Assembly: GCA_017431465.1 (NCBI GenBank)
Contig: JAFRLA010000003.1
Coordinates: 1-36,470, forward strand
DNA from: Candidatus Saccharimonadota bacterium
GTDB lineage: Bacteria > Patescibacteriota > Saccharimonadia > Saccharimonadales > Saccharimonadaceae
Length of the DNA: 36,470 bases
Direction: 5' to 3'
The notes beneath the pieces were generated by a model, which searched no databases, had not been told where the DNA came from, and saw only the letters and a list, made by a program, of their open reading frames with translations. How positions within the stretch are numbered: the stretch's first letter is position 1; each line of letters opens with the position of its first letter. Shown here in pieces: positions 15,111 through 22,730 of this stretch. The translations under genes were made by a program, and so were the position numbers.

Positions 15111-16673
15111 ATGAAAGAAAGTAATATTCCAATCACCCCTAATCCTCCCATCAACAAAACCGCTAAAGTCTCGGCAATCGTCCCTGTTGGCGCAGACGGA
15201 GCATTAATCGAAGTCGAGGGTGCCATCGCTGAAGGATTGCCGACTTTTAATCTCGTTGGCTTAGCCAGCAAAACTGTCAACGAGGCTAGAGAGCGAGTCA
15301 AAAACGCTCTAAAATCAGCCGGGTTCAAATTCCCCTTAAAACGCGTCACTATCTCCCTTGCCCCCGCCGAACTTAACAAAGACGGCCCGCATCTCGACCT
15401 GCCGATCGCGCTCTCGGTCTTAATCCTCTCTGGCCAACTCCGCGAGGCCGACATAAAAGACGCCATCTTTGTCGGCGAACTTTCTCTAGAGGGACGTTTA
15501 CGTCCAGTCCGCGGTATTATCAACATTGTCGAAGCCGCCAAAAAACATGGCTACAAAACAGTTTATCTCCCTAAGCAAAATCTCAACACCGCTAGCCTTA
15601 TCAGCGATATTGAGATTTACGGCGTGAGTACCCTGTCCGAGCTCTTTTCGCATTTAAAGAGCCAAATCCATATCGCCCCCGCCACATCCCCCGCTAAAAA
15701 ATCGCCCCTAGGTCCGCTGAGCGCGCCTACAAGCCCTGAACTAGCCCTAAGCGGCATCCATGGCCAACCACGCGTCAAGCGCGCCCTGGCCATCGCTATT
15801 GCCGGGAGACACAATATACTCCTGACCGGCCCGCCCGGCGCTGGCAAAACTGCCCTTGCTAGAGCTTCAGCCGGCCTACTTCCGCCTCTGAACCAGCAGG
15901 AACAAATTGCCGTCACCAAGCTTCACTCTTTGAGATCCCCTCAGGAAGAAATTATTACCACTCCTCCATTTCGCTCGCCCCATCATACCGCTAGTCCCGC
16001 CTCTATCATCGGCAGCAGCAACGCCGCCAATATCTTCCCTGGCGAAATTTCTCTCGCCCATAAGGGGATTCTCTTTTTAGATGAACTCCCCGAATTTCCT
16101 CGAAACGTCCTCGAATCTCTTCGTCAACCCCTTGAGGACGGGCAAGTGACCATCTCTCGTGCCAATCAAAAGATTACCTATCCAGCTGATTTCATGCTTA
16201 TCGCTACTATGAATCCATGCCCTTGCGGTTATCTTGGCGAGCCTAATCACCGTTGTAGTTGTACAGCCGCTCAAATCCAAAATTATCAAAAGCGCATCTC
16301 TGGACCTCTTCTGGACCGCATTGACCTCTATACCGAAGTCCACCATGAAAGCACAAAAAACCTCTTATCTAATCCTGAAGTTCAAGTCGACCAAAATGCT
16401 CTAGCCCAGTCCCTAAAGACCGCTTATGCCCGTCAGAGCCTTCGCCATAAACGAAATGCGCGCCTGACCGCCGTCGACCTCCGCGAGCACGCCAATCTCG
16501 ATCGCCGTGCCAAAAACCTCTTGAATACTGCCGCCGACAAACTCGCCCTCTCCGCTAGAGCCTATCTGAAAACGCTCCGCGTCGCCCGCACAATCGCCGA
16601 TCTCGAAGATGAGGACCAAATCAAACAGCCCCATATCTCCGAAGCCCTTTCCTTCCGAAAAATCGAAAAGTAG
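15111..16673 (+). CDS. comM: ComM/YifB-family AAA+ Mg-chelatase-like ATPase
   Basis: 520 aa, the normal size. The N-terminal S5-fold domain (VGLASKTVNEARERVKNAL, then FPLKRVTISLAPAELNKDG) is the YifB/ComM signature. The AAA+ core has Walker A TGPPGAGKTALARA (near residue 242), Walker B ILFLDELPEF and the Mg-chelatase motif NPCPCGY with following CSCTAAQI cysteines; the C-terminal lid domain is complete. ComM is a branch-migration helicase that helps integrate DNA taken up by transformation, which fits the pilus genes at 34-36 kb. Probably leaderless: TTGCAA-N18-TATCCT, then 6 bases, then ATG 15111. Confidence 0.93.
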   Translation: MKESNIPITPNPPINKTAKVSAIVPVGADGALIEVEGAIAEGLPTFNLVGLASKTVNEARERVKNALKSAGFKFPLKRVTISLAPAELNKDGPHLDLPIALSVLILSGQLREADIKDAIFVGELSLEGRLRPVRGIINIVEAAKKHGYKTVYLPKQNLNTASLISDIEIYGVSTLSELFSHLKSQIHIAPATSPAKKSPLGPLSAPTSPELALSGIHGQPRVKRALAIAIAGRHNILLTGPPGAGKTALARASAGLLPPLNQQEQIAVTKLHSLRSPQEEIITTPPFRSPHHTASPASIIGSSNAANIFPGEISLAHKGILFLDELPEFPRNVLESLRQPLEDGQVTISRANQKITYPADFMLIATMNPCPCGYLGEPNHRCSCTAAQIQNYQKRISGPLLDRIDLYTEVHHESTKNLLSNPEVQVDQNALAQSLKTAYARQSLRHKRNARLTAVDLREHANLDRRAKNLLNTAADKLALSARAYLKTLRVARTIADLEDEDQIKQPHISEALSFRKIEK

Positions 16674-16677
16674 CCTC

Positions 16678-16706
16678 TTGAAAAATACCGTAGCTAGCTA
16701 TATAAT
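16678..16706 (+). promoter_or_regulatory. promoter of the 16738 gene
   Basis: TTGAAA (16678-16683), 17 bases, TATAAT (16701-16706), starting 4 bases after the comM stop codon. Confidence 0.75.
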
Positions 16707-16737
16707 TAAACCATAACTAATAATGAGGATACTATTC

Positions 16738-17673
16738 ATGGAGAACGCACCAAGCAACGTCTCAAACCCAAACCCAAACCCAAAAAACCAAAAGACCGAA
16801 AGATCGGTCAAATCACCCCTAATCATCGGCCTTACTATCGTGAACGTTCTTGCGGCAGCGGCAATTATTACGTGTCTAATCATTATGTTGAATTCAAAAA
16901 ATAATGAGCCCGTAGCTAATAACCAGGAACAGACGCAGACATCCGATACCTCAGCCGAAAAAATTCCAGAAGAAGCGACTGAACAAAAAATTGCCGATCA
17001 AGCTGTAGCTACTGATCTCATCAAAAAAGTTCAACTACTTTTCGGTAATTATCAAGGAGATGATTATACGCTCACTGGCGATAAGTCCATGGTCAGTAAC
17101 CCAGCGTTCTACCCAACTAAAGGAGCTATCGACAACTCACTGACTGAAGCCGATAAAATCGCCGTCGCCATTAACTACCACAATGTACTCGCCTCGAAAA
17201 AAGGCAACGTCGCCCGTACTTATACTGCCGCCGAAATCAATGATGCCTATAAAAAACTCTTTGGTACGGATATTCCTAACCCTCAAAGCGGAAAAACCAA
17301 CACTTGCTTTGGTAATTTCGCCTACAACGCCGCTCAACAAACCTACTCCACCCCGGTCACTGGCTGTGGCGGCACGATGACCCCATACGATTATCTCTAT
17401 GCTTATGAAACCACCGCAAAAGACGATACTGCCTACGTCTATGTCGCAGCTGGATCAATCGTACCGGAGACAAGTGGCACCGGATTTGTTTACACTCAAT
17501 TTAATGACCTAAGCGACCACTCTTCTCGCTCCAAAATCAGCTCATCTAGCGATTATGACCCTTCTAATAACCCTATTAACTCCAGCAATTATGACCAATT
17601 TACTAAATACCGTTTTGTTTTCAAAAAAGCCGCAGACGGCAGTTATTATTTCGAAAAAGTAGAAAAAATCTAG
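16738..17673 (+). CDS. membrane-anchored extracytoplasmic protein, function unknown
   Basis: 311 aa. A short Asn/Pro-rich cytoplasmic head (residues 1-24), one membrane helix (about 28-55, LIIGLTIVNVLAAAAIITCL), then an acidic Gln/Thr/Glu linker (58-90) and an outside domain of about 215 residues. The domain has two cysteines (NTCFGNF and TGCGGTM) that could form a disulfide, and Tyr/Ser-rich segments near the C-terminus. No lipobox (the Cys in the helix lacks the correct context). Start chosen at 16738 because GAGGA lies 8 bases upstream; an ATG at 16723 would include that site. No family recognised; related small anchored proteins are common in Saccharibacteria-like genomes (general knowledge). 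Confidence 0.75.
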   Translation: MENAPSNVSNPNPNPKNQKTERSVKSPLIIGLTIVNVLAAAAIITCLIIMLNSKNNEPVANNQEQTQTSDTSAEKIPEEATEQKIADQAVATDLIKKVQLLFGNYQGDDYTLTGDKSMVSNPAFYPTKGAIDNSLTEADKIAVAINYHNVLASKKGNVARTYTAAEINDAYKKLFGTDIPNPQSGKTNTCFGNFAYNAAQQTYSTPVTGCGGTMTPYDYLYAYETTAKDDTAYVYVAAGSIVPETSGTGFVYTQFNDLSDHSSRSKISSSSDYDPSNNPINSSNYDQFTKYRFVFKKAADGSYYFEKVEKI

Positions 17674-17682
17674 TCCAACCCC

Positions 17683-17711
17683 TTGAAAAAGGTTGTAGTT
17701 TGTGCTAAAAT
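17683..17711 (+). promoter_or_regulatory. promoter of the infC-rpmI-rplT-rpmB operon
   Basis: TTGAAA (17683-17688), 17 bases, TAAAAT (17706-17711) with TTTGTGC before the -10 box. The transcript start would be about 23 bases upstream of infC. Confidence 0.75.
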
Positions 17712-17740
17712 AGACAAGATACTAAAAAGGAAGGAGTAAC

Positions 17741-18259
17741 ATTAGTAACAATCAGCATACCCGGATTAATGGAGAAATTCGTTATCCAGAAGTCCGCGTA
17801 ATTGGCGCCAGCGGTGAGCAGCTCGGCATCATGTCCAGTAAAGAAGCTCAAGCCATCGCCAACGAACAAGGTGTCGACCTTGTCGAGATTGCCGCTAATG
17901 CGAATCCCCCTGTTGTCAAAGTCATCGACTGGGGTAAATACCAGTACCAGAAGATGAAAGAACAGGCCAAAAATCGTAAAAAAGCCCGCGAAAAACAATC
18001 CGAGCTCAAAACGATGAAAATTGGCCTAAAAATCAGCGACAACGACCTCGGTATCAAACTCCGCAAAATTAACAAATTCCTCGAGGACGGCGACCGCGTG
18101 AAGATTATGATCGTCTTCAGAGGCCGCGAAATGGCCCATAAAGAACTCGGCAACGAAATGCTAGATAAAGTCATCAACTTACTTGGCGAAGGCATCGTTA
18201 TCGAAGGAAAACCAAATTTTGCCGGAAGAAATCTTTCTGCGAGTGTTCGCCGAAGGTAA
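17741..18259 (+). CDS. infC: translation initiation factor IF-3, AUU start
   Basis: 172 aa, full IF-3 length. N-domain: RINGEIRYPEVRVIGASGEQ and SSKEAQAIANEQGVDLVEI; the central lysine linker QAKNRKKAREKQSE; C-domain: KIGLKISDNDLGIKLRKINKF and FRGREMAHKELG. No ATG, GTG or TTG gives the conserved N-terminus. The frame is open to ATT at 17741, preceded by AAGGAG, and codes I-S-N-N-Q-H-T-R-I-N-G. An AUU start is the well-known basis of IF-3 autoregulation in E. coli: IF-3 rejects its own start codon. A start at ATG 17831 would delete 30 conserved residues. First gene of the L35/L20 operon. Confidence 0.95.
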   Translation: MSNNQHTRINGEIRYPEVRVIGASGEQLGIMSSKEAQAIANEQGVDLVEIAANANPPVVKVIDWGKYQYQKMKEQAKNRKKAREKQSELKTMKIGLKISDNDLGIKLRKINKFLEDGDRVKIMIVFRGREMAHKELGNEMLDKVINLLGEGIVIEGKPNFAGRNLSASVRRR

Positions 18260-18385
18260 TTTAAGACTAGCTTTTGTAGTCCTACCAGATACGAATTCGG
18301 AAGAAGTTATTCCTGACTTCCACGGTTCCCTGGTCGCACATTTAAGAGGTCAAAAACCTAATATTAACTAAACAAGGAGAGAATT
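18260..18385 (+). promoter_or_regulatory. infC-rpmI spacer, possible ribosomal-protein leader
   Basis: 126 bases between infC and rpmI. Two hairpins can be drawn, GACTA/TAGTC (18265-18281) and GGAAG/CTTCC (about 18299-18323), ahead of the rpmI ribosome site. In other bacteria L20 represses through structures in this operon; a similar role here is inference. A 62-codon frame overlapping the infC end crosses it but lacks a ribosome site. Confidence 0.3.
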
Positions 18386-18580
18386 ATGCCGAAACTAAAG
18401 ACGCATAAGGGCACCGCTAAGCGTGTCAAACTCACCGGCACCGGTAAGATTTCCCGTGGCCGCGCCTATAAGAACCATATCTTGGCGAAAAAATCGAAAT
18501 CCCGGAAGCGCAACATGAAAACCGCTGCGTTTGTCCAGGGTAAAATCAAGAAAAACGTTAAGAATGCATTAGGAGTCTAA
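18386..18580 (+). CDS. rpmI: 50S ribosomal protein L35
   Basis: 64 aa, the normal length. The start [20 protein letters not shown] and the [20 protein letters not shown] body are the L35 signature. Very basic. AAGGAG is 8 bases upstream of the ATG. One base separates its stop from the rplT start. Confidence 0.97.
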   Translation: MPKLKTHKGTAKRVKLTGTGKISRGRAYKNHILAKKSKSRKRNMKTAAFVQGKIKKNVKNALGV

Positions 18581-18581
18581 G

Positions 18582-18929
18582 ATGAGAGTTAAACGAGGCG
18601 TACCTGCAAGAAATAAGCACAAGAAAATCTTAAAAGCCGCTAAGGGGATGCAACATTACCGCACCCGCAGCTATCGCATGGCAAAACAGGGTGTCATCAA
18701 AGCTTTAAGATACAGCTACCGCGATCGTCGCAACAAAAAACGCGATCTTCGCGCTCTCTGGATTACCAGAATTAACAATGCTTCCCGTGCTGAAGGCCTA
18801 AGTTATTCCCAGCTCATCGCTGGCATGAAAGCCAAGAATATTACTGTTGATCGCAAGATCCTTGCTGATCTCGCGGTGAACAACCCAGAAGCATTTAAGG
18901 CTATCGTAGCCACAGTAAAGGAGAAATAA
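18582..18929 (+). CDS. rplT: 50S ribosomal protein L20
   Basis: 115 aa. [20 protein letters not shown] and the [20 protein letters not shown] helix are conserved L20 features; the C-terminal globular domain ([20 protein letters not shown]) is complete. It binds 23S rRNA early in assembly. AGGAG site upstream, overlapping the rpmI end. It may also repress its own operon, as in other bacteria. Confidence 0.98.
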   Translation: MRVKRGVPARNKHKKILKAAKGMQHYRTRSYRMAKQGVIKALRYSYRDRRNKKRDLRALWITRINNASRAEGLSYSQLIAGMKAKNITVDRKILADLAVNNPEAFKAIVATVKEK

Positions 18930-18930
18930 G

Positions 18931-19122
18931 ATGGCAATCTGTGAAGTCACTGGAAAAGGCAAAATGTACGGCCATAATGTCTCTTTCTCCCAGAGAAAGA
19001 CCCGCAAAGTCTTCAAACCAAACGTCCAGAAGAAAACTCTGGTGATCGATGGTAAAAAGGTGCGCCTAAACGTCGCAACCTCGACGCTCCGTACCTTGAA
19101 GAAAAAAGGCCTAGTTAAATAG
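18931..19122 (+). CDS. rpmB: 50S ribosomal protein L28
   Basis: 63 aa. MAICEVTGKGKMYGHNVSFS and the RKTRKVFKPNVQKK segment identify L28; the end LRTLKKKGLVK is complete. Only one Cys remains (in CEVTGKG), so the zinc-binding set of some L28 proteins is absent. AAGGAG precedes it and it follows rplT by one base, an addition to the usual infC-rpmI-rplT order. Confidence 0.96.
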   Translation: MAICEVTGKGKMYGHNVSFSQRKTRKVFKPNVQKKTLVIDGKKVRLNVATSTLRTLKKKGLVK

Positions 19123-19137
19123 CCAACCTTTAAGAGG

Positions 19138-19202
19138 GGAAAAATTAGGAGCTAAATCTCTGACGTGAGTAAACCGTCGGAGATTTAGCTCCTAATTTTT
19201 CC
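19138..19202. terminator. 27-bp hairpin between rpmB and rnpB
   Basis: A perfect 23-bp stem (GGAAAAATTAGGAGCTAAAT onward, with its complement ending at 19202), continued by TGAC/GTCG, around an 11-base loop. A/T-rich ends serve both convergent transcripts. It is much longer than an ordinary intrinsic terminator. Confidence 0.8.
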
Positions 19203-19210
19203 AAATCATT

Positions 19211-19550
19211 AAGGTGGTCCTCAATAAGCCGGGTTTTGTCCACGCGACAAGCGCGCTGGGCAACCATCTATCTAGACCCTAAATTGCTCTAGGGTTCTAG
19301 CGGTAAACGTGCATCCTCGGACCAAGGTTATCTAGCACTCCTTGCAGCCAGTGGGGTTTACCTCCGCACTATATCACTATAGCACGCCGTGAGCTCTTAC
19401 CTCACACTTTTCACCCTTGCCGGCAAAAGTCGGCGGTATTGTTTCTGTGGCACTTTCCCTATTCTTACGAACGGTCGCCGTTAACGACCACTGTGCCCTG
19501 TGCTGCCCGGACTTTCCTCTGAAAAATCAGCGGTTGCCTTTCAGACCACT
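19211..19550 (-). ncRNA. rnpB: RNase P RNA (bacterial type A)
   Basis: About 340 nt. The 5' end GTGGTCTGAAAGGCAACC, the universally conserved CAGAGGAAAGTCCGGGC just after it, and the 3' GACAAAACCCGGCTTATTGA are diagnostic; GTGGTC near 19549 pairs with GACCAC near 19213 as helix P1. RNase P RNA is the ribozyme that makes tRNA 5' ends. TATAAT on the minus strand (19554-19559) starts it, divergent from the promoter at 19567-19595. Confidence 0.96.
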
Positions 19551-19566
19551 ACCATTATACCATATC

Positions 19567-19595
19567 TTGAAAAAAATTGCCATATATGGTATAAT
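19567..19595 (+). promoter_or_regulatory. promoter of the 19644 gene
   Basis: TTGAAA (19567-19572), 17 bases, TATAAT (19590-19595). A CCATATATGG palindrome lies at 19580-19589, at the 3' end of the spacer, directly before the -10 box and just upstream of the divergent rnpB promoter. Confidence 0.75.
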
Positions 19596-19643
19596 ATAAG
19601 GATAGCACTTTAAAATTTTTGCCGAATGAGGGGGGTGATTAAA

Positions 19644-20459
19644 TTGGCAAACGAAAAGTTGGTTATTCTTGGCTTTATCGTGATATTCTACATCGCAACC
19701 CATGCTGCATACAACATTGAACACGAGGAGGCCACGCTACAAGAACTGAGGTGCGAAAAGGATAATCCCCGTAAAGTAGTAAACTACATTATACCCGGGA
19801 TGCTCCGCGTGCCCAAAAGCGCATTCCAACCGTTCGTTAACGAAATGGTTGGGGACGTAGTTTTTGTAGATTTAAACTGCACGGTCTGGGACAGCAAATT
19901 GTTTGCCAAACAGATCGTTGAAGACGCAAAAGCCAAAGGCTACCTGGACGTCCGTATTTTCGCAATCTCCATCGGCGACAAAGTCGCCCGGAAAATAGAT
20001 AGCAAAATCGGCCACGATCTACGAAAAGCTGGGGCGGTAATTACTACTTACGACATCAATCCTTGCGCTAACCGCGCCGAAGCCGCTAGCGGTTCCCGCA
20101 TCGGCCTAGTGCTCGGCGCGCCATTATTCAGGTTGGTGACTTTCCTGCTCGGGCCCCTGGGGTATTTAGATATTATCCCTGGCGACCGACCCAGCAAGTC
20201 GGATCCTAATCGCCACAGCCTGGTAGAACTGTCCTCCCAGATCTGGGCCATCGCGTTTGAAGACACTGGAAAATTTGGTCGCAGTAGTAACCTCGTCCTC
20301 AGTAAAGAAGACGCCAGGTTGAACAACCGACAAATCCGAGAGGACGCAGAAAGGGCTAATAGCATCGCCGTAATTAACAGTGGCCACGCCGACATCATCG
20401 GCTACCGTGATAATTACCTTGATGCTCTGAACGACCTTGGAGCGTTCGATGACGATTAA
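19644..20459 (+). CDS. membrane-anchored alpha/beta-hydrolase-like protein
   Basis: 271 aa from TTG 19644. The near-perfect ribosome site GGGGGGTGATT (19630-19640) best fits this TTG; ATG 19626 would precede the site. Residues about 5-22 are an N-terminal membrane helix. The rest has an alpha/beta-hydrolase look: YIIPGMLRVP, a strand DVVFVDLNC, then RIFAISIGDKVA, where the Ser sits in an A-x-S-x-G elbow rather than G-x-S-x-G, and a late NSGHADII with the candidate catalytic His. Identification is by pattern only; activity is uncertain because of the altered elbow. An intrinsic terminator follows at 20462. Confidence 0.6.
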   Translation: MANEKLVILGFIVIFYIATHAAYNIEHEEATLQELRCEKDNPRKVVNYIIPGMLRVPKSAFQPFVNEMVGDVVFVDLNCTVWDSKLFAKQIVEDAKAKGYLDVRIFAISIGDKVARKIDSKIGHDLRKAGAVITTYDINPCANRAEAASGSRIGLVLGAPLFRLVTFLLGPLGYLDIIPGDRPSKSDPNRHSLVELSSQIWAIAFEDTGKFGRSSNLVLSKEDARLNNRQIREDAERANSIAVINSGHADIIGYRDNYLDALNDLGAFDDD

Positions 20460-20461
20460 AG

Positions 20462-20492
20462 AGCGTCGCCGCTATTCAGGCGGCGCTTTTTT
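20462..20492 (+). terminator. intrinsic terminator of the hydrolase-like gene
   Basis: AGCGTCGCC/GGCGGCGCT 9-bp stem with one G-T pair, followed by TTTTTT, beginning 3 bases after the stop. Its end overlaps the stop codon of the convergent NUDIX-RNase H gene. Confidence 0.85.
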
Positions 20493-21378
20493 ATTCCTCG
20501 CTATGACTTCCGCCATCCCCCGGAATCTTAAAATGCCGATTTATTGCCTTATTTACCTCTTTATCCGCCGCCGCGTTCATATTCCGCCGAACGTGCACAA
20601 ATGCCACCGCCTCAAACTTTGGTAGCATCTTCTGAATATCATTATAGATCGGCGCAATATCTCGGTTCTTTACCTTGAAAATCCCGTTCATCTGATTAAT
20701 CATCATCAGATTATCGCCCACAAAGCGCACCCGGGATAACCCCAACTCTATGGCCTGTTCAATTCCCTCTTTAAGCGCATAATACTCCGCCACCCGAGAG
20801 GTCGCAAACCCGATAAACTCGCCACCTCGCCTCAAAACTTCCCCGTTTTCACCCACAATATAATAGCCAATCCCCGCCGGCCCCGGATTTCCGCGCGACC
20901 CGCCATCGACATAAACCGTCGCACCATTCGCCGCGCTCCTGGTTTCCTCCGCCGAATATGTCGGCGCCTTCTTTAGATTCTCAATCTGAAGGACCGAAGT
21001 TGTCGCCTCATCTAATCTCAGCCCTGAAAAATCAGCAGAAGACACATATTTATACGCCGAATACCGCTCGTGCGCCACCTCTATCTTCGCTGCCTCAGAC
21101 AACACTACCTCATAAACAATATACAAATTCCCCATCTGGGAGGAACCAACTAAACCTGTAAAAGTAATCGCATCTCTTAAATTAACAGACGAGACCTGAA
21201 CTCCCAGGTTCTCTGAAAACAGCCTAGATAACGCCTCTTCCGGCTGTTCGCCAAAGCGAATCTTCCCTGTTGGAAGCTCAAAACTTGGCATTTCCTCGCC
21301 TCGCCCACGCAGGCGCTTGAGTAACAAAATATCGTCACCTTTCTTGACAATTCCAACTACTCTGATTCTCTGTTTCAT
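20491..21378 (-). CDS. fused NUDIX domain and RNase HI
   Basis: 295 aa. Residues 1-140 are a NUDIX fold: the box begins GKIRFGEQPEEALSR but continues LFSENLGV, so the consensus REUXEEXGU has Leu and Asn at two metal-binding Glu positions. Residues about 152-290 are an RNase HI domain: VYVDGGSRGNPGPAGIG (first Asp), RVAEYYALKEG (Glu), VGDNLMMINQMNG (second Asp) and AAADKEVNKAIN (last Asp), so the D-E-D-D set is intact. RNase HI removes RNA from RNA-DNA hybrids. The NUDIX half is likely impaired or a binding module. Start at ATG 21378 with AAGGATGGG upstream; a structured leader precedes it (21399-21526). Confidence 0.88.
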   Translation of the reverse strand: MKQRIRVVGIVKKGDDILLLKRLRGRGEEMPSFELPTGKIRFGEQPEEALSRLFSENLGVQVSSVNLRDAITFTGLVGSSQMGNLYIVYEVVLSEAAKIEVAHERYSAYKYVSSADFSGLRLDEATTSVLQIENLKKAPTYSAEETRSAANGATVYVDGGSRGNPGPAGIGYYIVGENGEVLRRGGEFIGFATSRVAEYYALKEGIEQAIELGLSRVRFVGDNLMMINQMNGIFKVKNRDIAPIYNDIQKMLPKFEAVAFVHVRRNMNAAADKEVNKAINRHFKIPGDGGSHSEE

Positions 21379-21398
21379 TTAATCCCATCCTTTTAGTA

Positions 21399-21526
21399 AC
21401 CCCAATAGTCTTGTTTTCCCTGTAGTATGTACAAGGTGGGTAAAATCTTATGCCGCTTCCCACGGGAAGATGACCACGAAATCCCTTAAATATGATTATT
21501 CAGGAAAATCATATTACTATCGGGGT
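21399..21526 (-). promoter_or_regulatory. structured 5' leader or small RNA before the NUDIX-RNase H gene
   Basis: A -10 box TATAAT (21533-21538) places the transcript start at about 21526, exactly where the closing helix begins: ACCCCGATAGT pairs with ACTATTGGGGT (21399-21409), 11 bp with one G-U. Inside are a perfect 9-bp hairpin AATATGATT/AATCATATT stacked on the closing helix, CTTCCC/GGGAAG with a 3-base loop, and CTTGT/ACAAG. A multi-branch junction of about 128 nt ending 20 bases before the start codon looks like a riboswitch or protein-binding leader. No known class recognised. Confidence 0.5.
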
Positions 21527-21538
21527 ACTTCTATTATA

Positions 21539-22183
21539 TCACGCCCCGACTAGAAAATAAAAGAAGTCCAAAATCCCGTTCATTCCCCCGATTAACAACC
21601 GCGACAGCCCAGACGAGAACATCATTACGAGTAACAAAACAATCATTAGCCCGTATTTTTCCAGATTCTCCATTACTCTTCTCGCTCCATCTGGTGCAAT
21701 CGCATACAAAATTCGCGACCCATCAAGCGGTGGGATCGGGATTAAATTAAAGATAAAGAACCCTAGATTAATCATCACACCCTCGGCAAAAATCGTCCCA
21801 ACTATCCCGCTATCCGTCGTCTGGAGCGCCCCTGTAGCCCAGCCGATCAAGAAACAAAGGAGCGCTAGAAGGAAGTTCGTCAGCGGCCCAGCGACCGCTA
21901 CCAATGCCATTCCCCAAGGACCCCATTTTAGTCTTCTAGAATCCACTGGCACCGGCTTCGCACCCCCGAAAATCGGCCCACCGACAAGATATAAAATTAC
22001 CGGCACCACAATCGACATATACGGATCAATGTGCTTTAAAGGGTTCAGCGATAATCGACCGTTCTCTTTCGCCGTCGTATCGCCGAGAAGATAAGCCACG
22101 CCCCCATGCGCCATCTCATGAAGCACGGTCGAAACGACCAAAACCCCGATAACTATCAGAAACTGGGCTATATCAAATCTCAT
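21539..22183 (-). CDS. site-2 protease family (M50) membrane metalloprotease
   Basis: 214 aa. The zinc motif HEMAHG is at about residues 22-27 in the first part of the protein, and the second conserved motif NLIPIPPLDGSRIL supplies the Asp ligand near residue 150. About five to six membrane helices. This is the short rhomboid-independent, PDZ-less form common in bacteria. Substrate unknown. Its start codon overlaps the stop of the preceding gene by one base (TAATG), so translation is coupled. Confidence 0.9.
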   Translation of the reverse strand: MRFDIAQFLIVIGVLVVSTVLHEMAHGGVAYLLGDTTAKENGRLSLNPLKHIDPYMSIVVPVILYLVGGPIFGGAKPVPVDSRRLKWGPWGMALVAVAGPLTNFLLALLCFLIGWATGALQTTDSGIVGTIFAEGVMINLGFFIFNLIPIPPLDGSRILYAIAPDGARRVMENLEKYGLMIVLLLVMMFSSGLSRLLIGGMNGILDFFYFLVGA

Positions 22184-22722
22184 TAAAGCGAGATTACCTC
22201 AAGCGTCGCTGGTAGCGAGCTTTCGTTTTTCACCTTGTATTTCTTCTCTGTCCTTGCCGTCAACTTCAGCTCAGTTACCATGCCGTCGATATTCCCCATC
22301 GAAATCACTACCTTTGGCTCAACCTCGCGTACCGCTCGTACCGAAGAAGTACAGAGAATATCCGCCATGCCGAGTTCGTCCAAAGCCTTCTCGCAGCCGC
22401 CGATGATCCCAACGTGGACTCCGCCAATTTCTGCATCATAAATCGTCTGGCCCGAGCTCTTTACTACTCCGGCCTTGGCCACTTCTTTATCTGAAGAAGC
22501 CTCGTCGCCATCTTCGCTCTCGCCTTTTTCACCAGCGGTCGCCGCCTTATCAACGTCAATTCCCCGAATCGTTACGTCGCCAATCTCAAACTCGCCTGGC
22601 CCCTTGATTTTCCCAACCGTAAGCCCTGCATCAATCTCATTTTCAGCAATATTAAACGTTACTGACGTTTTTTTAGTGTTAATCGTAATTTCATCCGGAT
22701 TTTTGCTCTCGATATCAAACAT
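22183..22722 (-). CDS. degenerate metallo-beta-lactamase-fold-like protein
   Basis: 179 aa. The pattern GPGEFEIGDVTIRGI, then an acidic Gly/Glu/Asp/Lys-rich insert (about residues 60-85), then TIYDAEIGGVHVGIIGG, DILCTSSVRAV and EPKVVISM resembles the second half of COG2220-type (UlaG-like) metallo-hydrolases. The HxHxDH metal motif and the usual GD are absent, so it is probably not an enzyme. The assignment is by pattern only. It is in an operon with the HTH protein upstream and the M50 protease downstream. Confidence 0.5.
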   Translation of the reverse strand: MFDIESKNPDEITINTKKTSVTFNIAENEIDAGLTVGKIKGPGEFEIGDVTIRGIDVDKAATAGEKGESEDGDEASSDKEVAKAGVVKSSGQTIYDAEIGGVHVGIIGGCEKALDELGMADILCTSSVRAVREVEPKVVISMGNIDGMVTELKLTARTEKKYKVKNESSLPATLEVISL

Positions 22723-22730
22723 TTTGCCTC

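Noticed and set aside
18183-18371. 62-codon ORF overlapping the infC 3' end and the infC-rpmI spacer.
   Set aside because: No ribosome site, two thirds lie inside infC in another frame, and no recognisable family; infC itself is complete.
22183-22722. Active metallo-beta-lactamase.
   Set aside because: No HxHxDH motif or other metal ligands remain; only the scaffold pattern is seen.
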